Assembly: GCF_002234675.1 (NCBI RefSeq)
Contig: NC_019880.2
Location: 20,038,789-20,102,788, forward strand
Length of the DNA stretch: 64,000 nt
Direction of reading: 5' to 3'
DNA from: Oryzias latipes
Taxonomy: Eukaryota > Chordata > Actinopteri > Beloniformes > Adrianichthyidae
Shown here: positions 20,301 to 32,300 of the stretch, in pieces
Position numbering within the stretch: the stretch's first letter is position 1
How the letters are laid out: every line of letters starts with the position of its first letter
Translations under genes and position numbers: made by a program
Notes under the pieces: model-generated
The model's database searches: none
What the model was told of the DNA's origin: nothing
What the model saw: the letters and a program-made list of their open reading frames with translations, nothing else

Positions 20301-23300
20301 GATAAGTGGGCAATTCATGCCAAAATAACTGAATGTGATCATTATTTGTTTCAAATGACTGCAGATAATTAGAGGGTGTATACAAGCTTACGTTTTGTTA
20401 TTTGTATACAATTTCGAAATTGCATTATTAAATGTTAGCGAGTCAGTTAAAATACAATGGAAGCTATCACAATTTTGAGTCTTATTTACAAATAAAACTC
20501 ATATGTCCAAGATTTTAAGAAAAAAATGTAAAAAAATCCTATGGAGTCCCAAACTGTTCAGAATTATATAAATAGATATGACCTTGTGCAATCACACAAT
20601 CAACCAATAAATCTCTCATAAATATCTAAAAAGATCATGAAATTGTGTGCACCCAGATTTTAAATTAGCCATTATATTATTGAATAGATTTAATTTCACT
20701 TTAAAATCCTGTTCATTATTTCAAAACAGGATTTTAAAATATTAATTTTAATCATGTTGAATATTGTTATAATTCTATGACTTTTTTCAGAAATTCGGAT
20801 TTCAAAATCAGTTATTTTCCAAAGTAGCTTTCTTTTTATTTCATGTTGCTATTTTTCAGAATGACTTATTTATTATTTCATGTACAGCTTTTTTAGCATG
20901 AGTCTATCTGTCAATGAAACCAGACAAGGCGGAGAGACTTTTGTGATTGGCTACTCCTTTACTCAGACATAAGCAGCAGCACCCTAACGACATCAATTGA
21001 TGTTGCTTAACCTTTGTACTATCTGAGATGACCCCATCCTTACATTGACATGTTCTCCCTACCATGACAAAGGTGGATAAAGGTGGAAAGATTTCCTGTA
21101 ATCCATGGACACCAGTGAAGATCACAAATCATTGAAGAAAAAAGGTTCAGAGCACTGTCTAGTGGGTCTAGATGACCCCACTCCCAATGTTAAATCGCCT
21201 AGGATAGCACATGGGTTAAGCGAACGTGACGGCGCAATGCACACCTCTCAACACTAGGTGGGAGTATGCACCTCAACACATCCACAGTGTTGCCAGATCT
21301 GGCGGTTTTGGTTCTAAATTTGTGGGTAAAAATGGCTTTGGGAGGGTAGGCATAATTTGCCGGTTTTAGGGTCAGTTTGGCGGTTTCTATTTTCTCATGA
21401 ACAGTAGTGGTCTGAGTTAGGCTGGGAGGCTGTTGGTGTGCCGCTAAGTTTCTATATACTGGAGCACTGTGAACGCACCAGGCTGCCTGTGGGAGGAGCT
21501 ACCAGCCAATGTTTTTAGCCTGGTCGCTACATGGAGTGGTGTCTGTGATCATGTCATTTATGAAAGTGCATGGTAGACACGGAGAATGTTGAGAGATCAA
21601 GTTTGTTATTTTGAAGATTTCTACATGGTAATCCTCTGTTTCCTTGTTTGAGTTCAGCCCAGAGATTGTCGGCTTCAGCTCCCTTGATGACAGCCCTGGA
21701 GCGGTTTTGGGTAAATGGCGTATACTCATATGGCACTTTTCTACCTACAAGGCCCAATGCGCTCTACAGTCACAGACCCATTCACACAGTCACAAACACA
21801 TTCACACACTGGTGGCGGCTCCGCTGCCAAACACAGGCACCCGCCTACCACCAGAGGCAAGGTGGGGTTCAGTGTCTCTCTCTCTCTCTCTGACAGAGTT
21901 TGAAAGCTTGCTGTCCCGCGTTAACCCAAAAGGGAAAAATAAAACCAGAGGACCTGCTTTGTAATTATTGTCTCCAAGAGCTCTGAGAGAATAGCCTGGA
22001 GGATTTTCAGATGAAACCCATGCATTTTCCAGAACTCCCCCCCATGGTCCGGGGTCACAGAAGGATCGGATGTGTTTTTATTGGGTCTGACGGTTTTCAG
22101 GTGACTTTTGAGCTGGAAAACTGGGACACTATCTAGCAATCCTGCACAGAGAAAGAGAGTCTGGAGTGTTTCAAAGGGCACTTCAAGACGCGGCCAACCG
22201 GAGCTTAAAGAAAGCTCCACTGTGGTCCACACGAACCCTCAAACTAGAAAAACAAAGTCGTCCATGTTTGCATCTTCTGCAGCAGACAGATTGAGGGCCT
22301 TGCCTAAGGACCCCCACTGGGTGATGTTAACTGCTCGCCATTGATATGGTAATTGCCCCCCAGTACCATTGCTTATTCCCCTCCGGGAATCAAACCCTGG
22401 ATTCCTGCATGGTAGCTTGTCACCTTACCAAACGAGCCACCCAGCCAAATATGTCACCGCTGAGCGGGTATCTAGGAATATGAGTCGATTTCCAGGGATC
22501 AACCAATGTGCGTTCAGATCCCGCCCACTATCACTGATTGACAGACAGACTCATTCTGCTGAAAAAGCTCATAATGAAATAAGTCATTCTGACAAAACAG
22601 CAATGTGAATAAAAACAAAGCTTCTTTGAAAAATATTGATTTTGAAATCTGCATTTCTAAAAAAAGCCATATAATTATAATTATATACAACATAATTAAA
22701 AATTTATATTTGAAAATCCTGTTATGAAATAATGAACAGGTTTTAAAGCAAAATGAAATGTATTTAATAATATAATGGCTAATTTAAAATCCGTGTGGAG
22801 GCTTTTCACAATTTCATGATCTTTTTGTATATTTATGAGAGATTTATTGGTATATTGTGTGACATATTTATTGTGTCATATTTATTTATTTAATTATAAA
22901 CAGTTCCCTACCCTTTTCTTCAGAAATAACAGGTGAAAATCAACTTTGACTCACAATTAAAACAAACTAGCTATTGGCAAATTTTGAAGATAGTTTGCTA
23001 TTTTATACTTGTGAATTTATTTTAATCAAACTTGTCTATTTGTGCTCTTTGTTTCAAGCTGTGATACATATTACCAACCATCTGCACATGTGATTTTCTA
23101 ATTGTATTGACTACAATTAATGCTTGAAATCAATGAAATCAAATCAAAAGCAGTCTGCAGCACGTCATGTACTATGACGTCGGACTGATGTCCACTGAAA
23201 TTTGCCGTAAGCTAAGCGTATGGAGGGCGATCTATGGCTCTGATTTTGATCAAGCTTAAATAAAGGGGTCGAATAAAAGTGAGATATTCTGTCTTTTGTC

Positions 23301-26300
23301 AGCTCCTTTTCAATCATGACTGAATTTTCATTAATTATAAATGCTTTTATAGTTAAGCCATTTGTGTATATGAATGCATATAGTGTTGTTGTATATGTGG
23401 TGCTGTCATTAAAGAAAACAATAATTTGAACAACATTATTAGATTTTTCTTCTATAGAAAATATCTATGTTGAGGTTAATTAGGTATTCCTCAAATGATT
23501 TATGTTATCTCTAGGTCAAGCATCCTCTCAGTTCCTTCAAATTCATTTTTTTTTGCTGTTTGCATCAAATTTTCTGTTACAATAAAAGTTTTTCATAAAT
23601 GAGAAAAAACCATTTTCTTTACCAGCTCTTGGCTTTGAAAAGATAGAACAACCTTCAGTGCAAAACCTTTGGGTGTCACTATCATGAAGGTCATGATCCA
23701 ACCATGATGGCATAATCCTTTCTTTAATGCCCACAGGAAGTTCTGCAAGCGGAGACTGAGTTCAAATCCCACGCTTCAGCATACAACAGCCTGAAAGCAA
23801 ACCTTGAACACAAGCTCAAGTGAGGATTGGAAGACATATAGATTTTAAAGAAGACATCTCTCAGCAACTCAGGGGTTTAATGTGGGATTTTTTCTAGTGA
23901 GAAACTGCAAACTCGTAGTCTTCATGGAATTGTGAGCGAAGACGACTTTGTGGTCTCAGAGTACCTCACCACTCTGCTGGTAGTGGTGAGCAGGTCAGTC
24001 ACACATTGTTTTTGTGGGGGTGAGAATATTTATTACGATAAATTATCTGCTTAAGCATCTCATGTTTACAGAGACAGGTACTTGCAGTGGGAGAGGAGTT
24101 ATGAATCCTTGTCACTGTTGGTTGTCCCGCGGTCTAGCAGGTGAGCTGACAGCAAACATTTCATAGATTTTCTGTACAAGAAGACCAAGTCTGCTGTAGA
24201 AGTTACATTTGTCAAATTATTTACATCTTGTCCTTTAATTTTAACTGTTGCTACTGGCTTTTTACTTTGATTTTCTGTGATTTTCTTTGTTTGATCATCA
24301 GGAAACTGTTTGAGGATGGAGAAGGGGCAGTCTTCTCAGTGACACTCTTTAAAAGAGTTGTGTGTGAATTCAAAGCCAAAGCTCAGGAGAGCAAGTAAGC
24401 AGAAGCTTGCCTAATAAATCCTGTTACAGTGACACTGTGGTGTGCATGAAATTTCCCTTAATATAGACTATGATCCTCCCAGGTTCATTGTGCGTGAGTA
24501 TTGCTTTGATCAAGAGGCGAGGGAACAGCAGGAGATCAGGGAGTATACTATTCTCAAAAGAGAGAAATACGTAAGTTAGTTCGATTTGACCGTAACCGTA
24601 ACCCTAACCCTCCATTTATTTTTAACAGTTCTGTTAAATTCTTTAATTGTTTTTTATACAGGAAATCTTTGTCCGCTGGCTGATGGTGAATTTCAGTCAG
24701 CTGTTCATTGCATGGATTCATTTGAAAGCAATAGGAGTGTTTGTAGAATCAGTCCTAAGGTCTGATCGGACTTTATTTGTTGTTCAGAATGTATGTGACT
24801 GGTTTTAATGACTTTTAAACTTCTGTTCATGATACCTCCTGGCAGGTATGGATTACCCGTCAATTATCAGGCCCTTCTGCTGCAAACTGACAAGAAGCAC
24901 TCCAAGAAGCTGAGAGACACTCTTTCCTCACTTTTTAAGCATCTGGACCCAACTGCCAGTCTGAAAGATGTAAGAGGCTAAATATATGTGTTTGTGTGTG
25001 TGTGTGTGTGTATATATACATATATATTTAATTTATATCCATCTATCGATCTATCGATCTATCGATCTATCGATCTATCGATATAGATATAGATGTATAT
25101 ATAGATATATGTATATAGATATATAAATAAATAAATAAAACACAAGCTTGGGTCCTCTCCCAGAGGCCTGGGAGCGTGCAGTACGTTAGCTGTTCCTGTT
25201 CCTGTTCTGGACTGAGAGGTCTGAGGTCTTTCCAGGTATCTGTTGTAGCCACTCCTCCAGCTTGGGGGGTTACTGCCCCCAGAGCTCCAATTACCACAGG
25301 CACCACTGTCACCTTCACTTTTCATGCTTTCTCCAGTTCTTCTCTGAGTCCCTGGTATTTCTTCAGTTCCTCATGTTCCTTCTTCCTGATGTTCCCATCA
25401 CTTGGCACTGCCACATCCACCACAACGGCTTTCCTCTGTTCTTTATCCACCACTACAATGTCTGGTTGGTTTGCCATTACCATCCTATCAGTCTGGATCT
25501 GGAAGTCCCACAGGATCTTTGCTCTCTCATTCTCTACTACCTTTGGAGGTGTTTCCCATTTTGACCTTGGGGTTTCTAGTCCATATTCTGCACACATGTT
25601 CCTGTATATTATTCCAGCCACTTGATTGTGGCGCTCCATGTATGCTTTCCCTACCAGCATCTTACACCCTGCAGTTATGTGCTGGATTGTTTCAGGTGCC
25701 TCTTTGCACTGCCTACACCTTGGGTCTTGTCTGGTGTGGTAGATCTGAGCCTCTATGGCTCAAGGCTCAGGGCAGAACAGTAGTGGGGACAGAGCACCTT
25801 GAAGGTTTAGGCCACATTTTATGGACACTTTTGGAAGTGGCTTACCATTGGCTTCTTATTCTTTATTTACTTTTAGCTTTTACCTTCAGGGTCTCCACAG
25901 CCAATCAGCTTCCTCCGTCTGTCTTCTACATCCTCTAACAGCAGCTACTTTCATATCTTCCTTCTCTGCATCCAGAAACCTCCTCTTTAGTCTTCTTCTA
26001 GACATCTGGCAGCTCTAGACTCAGCATCTAACTAACAAACTCCTCCTTTAAGATAACCCCTCCTCCATTTCTACTCCCATCTCCACCATGATAGAACAAC
26101 TTGAACCCTGCTCCTAAGCTTGTAGCATTGCTAGATTAGAATAGAATAGAATAGGTCTTTAATAATCCCTAAGGAAATTTAAAAATGGCCATCTGCTCAC
26201 ACTCATAAAACACACACACACACACACATTAAAAACTACTTGTTCACCTGGTCTCCAGTAAGTCTACCTTCCTCATCTGCATCATGTCATCTAACTCTCT

Positions 26301-26802
26301 ACCTTTTCCTGTTATAGTTCCAACAAAGTCTCTACTCTCAGTCCAACACTCACGACTTTCCTCTTCTCTCTCTTTCTATGAACGAGCTTTCCTCCTTCTC
26401 TTCTTCTTCCACCAACGGCAGTCTAATTTCCACCGGCCTTCTGTCGGTAAATAACACCGATACTGGTCGTTGTTATAGTTGATGGTTTATATCAGAGGTC
26501 TGATTCTCATATTTGGTTTGGCAAAGATTTTATGTCGGATGCCCTTTTTTTCACAACCATCTCTATTTATCCGGGCTTGGGACCCGCACGCCCCCTTGTA
26601 TAATTGGAGAAGAAAAAACATTGTTCATTGCTCTGTTTTTGGGAAAATAATGAATTTTAAACTTAAATAAAATATTGATTTGCTTTTCTACTCACATTTT
26701 TCTATGCTGTTTGCCAAACAGGTGAGTTGTGATATCCCAGGACTCTGCCAGGAGGAGTATTCTTCTTACATCTGCTTCCCCATCAACACCAGCATGCTGT
26801 AG
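17305..26802 (+). CDS. atp6v1c2: V-type proton ATPase subunit C (atp6v1c2)
   Basis: Subunit C of the cytosolic V1 sector, a peripheral-stalk component linking V1 to V0 and involved in reversible assembly of the proton pump. Twelve coding exons: 17305-17433, 17872-17939, 19242-19327, 20184-20278, 23737-23819, 23898-23993, 24072-24140, 24302-24394, 24483-24570, 24662-24759, 24846-24969, 26722-26802. Phases close exactly, giving 369 aa (human C1 is 382). Family signatures in order are [117 protein letters not shown] and DIPGL. The C-terminus ([11 protein letters not shown]) is short and divergent. The c2 paralogue is chosen over c1 because nol10 lies head-to-head, as in human 2p25. Introns carry a Tc1 relic, a long inverted repeat and a REL-LINE fragment. 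Confidence 0.9.
18260..19200 (-). mobile_element. Degenerate Tc1-like transposon in atp6v1c2 intron 2
   Basis: The minus strand contains the Tc1 transposase hallmark [17 protein letters not shown], followed by sequence matching the region after it, with several stops and frameshifts. The right end (gttcaaagacttatttacc...ctgt) resembles the termini of Tc1 elements. The left end is not clear. The element ends about 45 bp before the exon 3 acceptor. Confidence 0.75.
21009..21217 (-). mobile_element. ~200-bp palindromic-end repeat, copy 1
   Basis: Member of a family with ends close to acccttgtgctatc / gatagcacaagggt and an internal tctagtgggtctagatgacc. Here the left end is degenerate (aacctttgtactatctgag) and the right end reads aggatagcacatgggt. 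Flanked by TA. It lies inside the long inverted repeat. Confidence 0.8.
22376..22450 (-). repeat. tRNA-like SINE head
   Basis: On the minus strand, GGGTGGCTCGTTTGGTAAGG resembles a pol III A box, and GGGTTTGATTCCCGG, about 45 bp later, resembles a B box (GGTTCGANTCC). Adjacent sequence resembles fish tRNA-derived SINEs. It is not a functional tRNA gene because no complete cloverleaf is evident. Confidence 0.5.
24985..25135. repeat. Compound microsatellite in atp6v1c2 intron 11
   Basis: (GT)n, then (TA)n-like, then about six ctat-cgat units, then further AT-rich repeats. It directly abuts the REL-LINE fragment and follows the exon 11 donor (24970) closely. Confidence 0.9.
25136..25775 (-). 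mobile_element. REL-type LINE 3' end, copy 4 (intronic)
   Basis: Minus-strand frame 25660-25322 encodes [20 protein letters not shown], then [33 protein letters not shown] and [12 protein letters not shown]. It has only one 32-bp unit before agatctgagcctctatgg, unlike the array copies at 5.9-15.8 kb, so it probably shows the unexpanded state. It sits in intron 11 of atp6v1c2, opposite to the gene. Confidence 0.85.
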
Positions 26803-26850
26803 ACCTCCTCCTCTCTTTTTAATTCACAAAGTGTTGGGCACAAAGAGACA

Positions 26851-26856
26851 AATAAA
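26851..26856 (+). terminator. Polyadenylation signal AATAAA, atp6v1c2
   Basis: AATAAA 48 bp after the stop codon. A second AATAAA lies at 27097-27102. Either could define the mRNA 3' end. Confidence 0.6.
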
Positions 26857-27199
26857 ATGTAATTCATCACATCATAATCATAATATTTCTTTAGTGCTTG
26901 GTATTTTCAAGACTTATTGTGACCCACAAGTAGGTTTTTAAATAATTGTAAATCGCCCTACACATCAGATGGATCGAAGTGATGTTTTCCACCTCTGCAG
27001 AGGAATTGTACATCCATCTAATTAAGTCAAAAATAATGTTGTATGTAAAGTATAATTACAATGTTCTTTTTGGGTGTCTGCTGTTGGTCGTCAAATAATA
27101 AAACAGCTTCTAATTATAATTTTTCAAGTATCTTTCTTGCCATTTAATTAATAGATCCCTTTCCATCACTAAATATAACAGACCAAATCATTGATCAGA

Positions 27200-27930
27200 A
27201 CATGGCGGCGCACTCAGCGCCTCAGCTTGTTTAGATGTTTTTGTATCTTTTTTTGTTTAGTTTTTTTGCACAATCTGTCGGGCAAATAACATGTACAGCC
27301 GACATGACTACTTAAGATCCGAGTGTGAAACAAATCAATGGTGACAAGCAAATTTCAGTATGAAGGTGAAGCGTAACCCTTGTGCTATCATAGGCAATTT
27401 AACATTGGGAGTTGAGTCATCTAGACCCCACTAGACAGTGCGCTGAACCTTTTTTCTTCGATGATTTGTGATCTTCACTCACTGGTGTCCATGGATTACA
27501 TGAAATCCATTCACCATTATCCACCTTTGTCATGGTAGGGAGAACACGTCAATGTAAGGGTGGGGTCATCGGATTGCACAAGGGTTACACAGACGGACCC
27601 CGTCTCTCTTCGGATTAACATCCTGGTGGGGAAGAGTTGAAGGTAGAAGAGAGAGAGGAAAACAAAAGCGTGGCCCCAGGGCTGGCTTGCTAGCTAAGCT
27701 ATGGAGACAACAAATTAAACCACCGCTACCCAATCTGTTTCTCGTTTCTCTCAAACGCCAGATCCCTTGCTAACAAGATGGATGAACTGAGGCTATAGAT
27801 TGTGACAAGCAACACCATAAAAGATACATGTGCCTTACTCATCACCAAGACCTGGCTTTATCAATCCATCCACTACACTACTTTTACTTTCCTTGCTGAA
27901 ATGTGACGTAGCTTTTAGCTAGACAGCTAG
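27200..27930 (+). mobile_element. L2-like LINE 5' region, interrupted
   Basis: Begins with acatggcggcgcactcagcg and includes a degenerate frame (MYSRHDYLR). After an inserted palindromic repeat (27376-27585) it continues with coding sequence resembling the start of the APE endonuclease of L2-like fish LINEs (...NKMDEL..., KDTCALLITKTWL). Stops and frameshifts are present, and the rest of the element is missing. Confidence 0.6.
27376..27585 (+). mobile_element. ~200-bp palindromic-end repeat, copy 2
   Basis: Starts acccttgtgctatc, ends gcacaagggt, and is flanked on both sides by TA (gcgta / tacac), consistent with a TA target-site duplication. The right subterminal part (ggattgcacaagggt) is altered. 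Inserted in an L2-like LINE. Confidence 0.85.
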
Positions 27931-28249
27931 CTAAACAGCTAGCTAAACTTTGCTCCAACAAAAAAACAAGATTTGTCCTCTTTAAAGGTGGTTTTATTAA
28001 CACGCTTGTAATCTGGTGTACAAAAGTGAAACTGTAAAAAATACAGAAATAAAAACAGTCAAATAGCAGTCCTTTTAAATAACATTAAACAAATGAATCA
28101 AGCATTTTAGCCGTTATGAAACACACACAATATGCCAAACTGCACACATCTAACAGCACGGCATAATGTTTAACTTTAAAACTTATAAATCTGATTTAAA
28201 TCATTAAAACTCCCTACGCTACTCCCTTAACGCTCCTGCCTACCTCACA
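27931..28249. other. Intergenic, AT-rich, nothing recognised
   Basis: Contains short ctagcta-type repeats (about 27915-27945) and AT-rich sequence. No open frame with recognisable similarity. Confidence 0.4.
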
Positions 28250-28760
28250 ACATGAGAAACAATGAACCACATGTCATGTCGGCTCAGACGTCGCCCGGCC
28301 AAACAAGGTCTGCGTCAGGTGCTGGGGGACCAGAGAATCCTGATGGAACAAGATGGAAATGGACTAGATGTGAGAACAAGGTTCTGTTAGATTGCTACGA
28401 CTCAAGAAATCCCACCCAGAAGGGTTACATGTAGAGAATGTGGAATGAATGGATGCTTCGAAACTCGCAATCACCCACAATCAAGGCTAACTGCCAAACA
28501 ACTGATAGCCCAATGCTCGAACATCCACAAACGGCAGCTCCTATCATAGCTTGAGATTGAAGCGGTACAAAACAATTGCAACACCACGGGAGAGCCAGAA
28601 CACCAGGTCAAAGAGGAGGCTATACCACACTCCAACCCTGAGCCTGGTACACAGCCCCAACAACCACAGATACGCTGACCGAGGCAGCAACTGACCTAAA
28701 AGACAAGATCATGTCTAGGCAACCCCAGCACCAGCTACAACGGTTAAGTGATGTACCCCT
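28250..28760 (+). mobile_element. REL-type LINE 5' coding remnant
   Basis: Frame 28252-28434 contains GTRWKWTRCENKVLLDCYDS and RNPTQKGYM, resembling the N-terminal WTREEN..LM.CYY.SNP..RGYR segment remembered from fish LINEs of the same group as the fragments at 5.9-25.8 kb. The frame continues after a stop with degenerate sequence. The 3' half is missing. Confidence 0.55.
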
Positions 28761-29287
28761 AAAGCTCATGGGAAGTGGGGAATCATGGGAGAAAACCATG
28801 AGTGAGAGGGCTGGAAGTAGAAGTGACCTCCATGCTGTTTGGCTGTTTGTGTGGTCAAATAAACGGGCGTTGATGCTAAAAAGGAGACTTTCCTTCTCTG
28901 CCTATTTCTATGTCTCTGAGACTGTGTGGGGGGCACGGCCAACTCTCCAATGAAGCCGCACTGGCTGGGTCGTTACAATATCCTAAGGAGGGATTCTTAA
29001 ATATATCAATTTTTATCTCCCTTGCAGATGTGCCCGTGTTATTGTTTGACGGGGCCCCTGGGCCCCAAACTCCTGAGTCCGCCACTGTTGACACGGACAC
29101 ATTTGTAACTGCAGCTCATCTAATAGTGAGCTGATGAGGTTAGAGCCCAGCCTGTTTGGAGTTCTTTATGAAGATCAGCCATTTTTTTAACTGACCGATC
29201 ATTTTCCATACATCTGGAACAGGTTGGAGATGTTGACTTGTCTAAACTTCATTACCCAGTGTGCGTGGCGGCCACCTCTTTTTCTGA
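28761..29287. other. Upstream region of mocs1, nothing recognised
   Basis: No similarity recognised. The last part (about 29220-29383) is GC-richer and precedes the mocs1 start, so it probably includes promoter and 5' UTR. An in-frame upstream ATG occurs at 29288. Confidence 0.4.
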
Positions 29288-29383
29288 TTGGCTGTGGTGT
29301 CCCCGCCCACACCGAGCGCTGTGAGGGGGGGTTGGCTGGTTCTGCGTCAGAGGACGGACCTCTTTCACTTAGAGTTCGCTGCG

Positions 29384-32300
29384 ATGGCGAACTGCATGAA
29401 CAGGAGTTTCGCTGTTCTGAACAGACATCCCAGTTTCAGGCGGTTCCGGAGGGTCTTCGCTCAGAGCGGCGGCATTGGCAGCGGCGGCGGCGGGTTCCGG
29501 ACGTATTCCAGCGCGAACCACAGCAAGAATGAGGCGCAGGAGTCAACTTTAACCTCTCCGAACTTTTCTGCTCAACTTTCCTCCCCGAGGAAGGCGACCA
29601 GAACCACAGCCCATGGAGCGCAGCCTGGACCGGAGGTTCGTACCGATGACTCTGCATTCATGCTAGCTGACGCGGGTTAAAGGTGAAGTTAGACCGACTC
29701 GTCTCGGGTCAGGGTTAATAATTAACCGGAACGCTGGCTGTGGTTATCCCGGCACCAATAACCAAAGTGCGGGCTCCATTGCACATGATGTTAGCATGAC
29801 GCTCACAGTGATCATGGGATCTGGATGATCATTTAGATCTGTTCAGCAGTCATTACAACCGTTACTGATTACTTTCTCCTGACTCCAGCACGGACACTTA
29901 AAGCTCCTTTGATCTCTTCCATTCATAAAACGTCAAACCACTTCATTCATATCTCGGGATGCTTCAGCACCATGTCTGTTGCTCTGATTGTCTAAAACCA
30001 ATCGATTACTTTCTGTCCTCAAAGGAAACAAACTCGGGGTCCCGCCTGACTGTCACGTGGTTTCCTGTCTGTTCCAGGACAGGCTGACAGGTGACCACGT
30101 TCTGCCCTTTTCCGCCTTTCTGACGGACAGCTTTGGCCGCAGACACAACTACCTCCGCATTTCCCTCACGGAGAAATGCAACCTTCGTTGTAAGTGAACG
30201 TTTGAACATGGATCAGTGTAAAAAGGCTTCTTCTATTCCAAAAATAAAGACCCCCTTCAACGAAAGGGGGTTTCTCACATGTTATTGCAGCATTTTTCTC
30301 ATGATGGAGGACATACTGTATAAAATATATTAAAAGTCTATATCCTGCTTTTCTTAAGCCTTTCAGAGTAAATTGTCTCCATATATATAATTATATAATA
30401 GCTTTGGCACACTAAACTACCATGACCATGAGATCTGGGGGGCCCTGTCATTGGGGGGCTGTCTGTGGGAGGCGGGGATCCACTATTGGTCCTGGACCTT
30501 GGAGGCTTGGTGGGTCGTAATCTTCACTAAGGGAATCGGTGGCCGGTCGGGCTGCCTCTGTCCCGTTGGTGCCGGTCCAGGGCTCTCACAGGGGCAGTGC
30601 TTGGAGACGTGGACCTGGATTTGCCCCTGGGACCGGCTCCTTCTTGGCTCCTCTCTCTTTGTGTGGGTTTGTGTGTTAAATGTCCTTGAAGAAGTGTGTA
30701 ATCCAAATTCCTTATATTTAAACTTTAGTGAACTTTCTTTAATGGGTCAAATCTAAATGTTTTCAGCTTCTGGATTCACTGGCATGATTTCACATTTATG
30801 AAAATATAAATATTTTCGATATATTTCACTGAAGCCAAATTGCTTTAAGGTATAAAACCGATAATCCCACTCCACCCGATCAAAAGCTTTCTCAGCATCT
30901 AGAGATGGAAGCCCTTCTGGAACGGTGGGTGGAGCAGGACTGGAAAGGACATTAAATAAATGCCTGACATTATAGAATGATTGACAACCGTTTGGTCATC
31001 TGCCACTATTGAGGGCAAAACCACCTCTAAGCGACTGACTAGCATTTTTGAAAGAGTTTTATTATGGGATGGGATGAACCACAATCACGAGAAGGGAGAA
31101 GACTGCTTGTCGCATAGTTAGGGGTAGCAAGCTTGAAGTGAATGATTCTTCGAAGGGCAAAGTTTTTCATGAATTCCAGAGAGAGGTCCTGGGTATTTTC
31201 CATTTTGCATAGATTTGGTTGTTTTTGTGAGCTTTTGGATGGAAAATGGTTTATCCAGCCCCAAAGACATTTTGTCATCAAGGGGACATTTAATTTCCCA
31301 AAGAACGAGTCGAATAGAGTTTGTTGAAAGAGAGATTCTGTGTTGTATAGGGTTGAGTAGAATTTATGAAAGCAGTAGTTTATTTTTGAGTGGTCTCTGT
31401 GTTTGATTAGCTGGAGGGCTAAAACTGTTCCAGCTCTTTCACCATGTTCATATCTTTCAGACCATGATTTGTTGATAAGGTTTTCAAAATATCTGGTTGA
31501 CAACAAGTTAAATTCTGTTTGAAGATTCAGTAATAAGTTAAGCATATCATTGCTTGGAGAGCTTCTAATTTGGGGATAGGTCAGGGAACAAAGAACTGCA
31601 CAGACAGGACCGCTAGATCCAACCTGAAGAGAGGGATCAGGAAGGCCAAGTTGGACTACAAAAGGAAAATAAAGGACCACCTCTCCAACAACAACCCTCT
31701 TGACATGTGTCAGGGACTACAACACCCGACCAACGTCAGGGGACAGACCAGCACCGAGGCACACTCCAGCGCTGCACCAGAGGAAGAGTTGAACGCGTTC
31801 TTCTCGCGCTTCGAGACCACACCGCTGCAGTCTGAAGTCCCATCACCTCATCCTCACTTGGTTCCCAGCTCCAAACCACTGACTGTGCAGACACAGGAAG
31901 CACTACACTATGCAGCAGACCTCCCTATTCTGCTCCATATCAAGAACTTACGCATGTGTGCAATAACTGACTTTCATCTACCTCCACATACAATATTTAA
32001 TATGCTGCACTTTATTGCACTCCACTTTATTCTATTTTTTACTTGTATTTTTATTGGTTCTTGTACATATTTTGATTAGATTTATAGTATTTACCACTCC
32101 AAGGGTGCTACAATAGTATTATTATGTACAATGACAAAAAAGGCTTATCTTATCTCCGATGCATCTTTGTATAGATTCAAATTTCTGTTGTTCGTCTTAT
32201 TTTTGTAAAATGTCAGCTGTGATTGCTTAAAATAAACCACTTCCACTCCAATCACAATTTCAGTGTAGAAATACTCAGAAATCCTTTCATGTGGAATTCT

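Larger units (their letters stand above)
20553..22905. mobile_element. Long inverted repeat (about 365-bp arms), intron 4 of atp6v1c2
   Basis: The left arm (20553-20916) and the reverse complement of the right arm (22535-22905) share long blocks, for example caataaatctctcataaata, aagatcatgaaattgtg, ttaaattagccattatatta and cagaatgacttatt. The arms are AT-rich and diverged but alignable throughout. The core (20917-22534) holds a copy of the ~200-bp palindromic family, a CA-type repeat and SINE-like sequence. No transposase is seen. It may be a non-autonomous DNA transposon with long terminal inverted repeats or a fold-back element. Exact ends and a target duplication were not resolved. Confidence 0.75.

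Noticed and set aside
22376..22450. Functional tRNA gene
   Set aside because: A- and B-box-like motifs are present, but no complete cloverleaf. A SINE head explains it better.
24590..24612. Interstitial telomere-like repeat (ccgtaaccgtaaccctaaccc)
   Set aside because: Only two to four imperfect units in an intron. Too short to mean a fusion point.
30240..30280. Small inverted repeat (acccccttcaacgaaagggggt)
   Set aside because: A short stem after mocs1 exon 2 with no context suggesting function.
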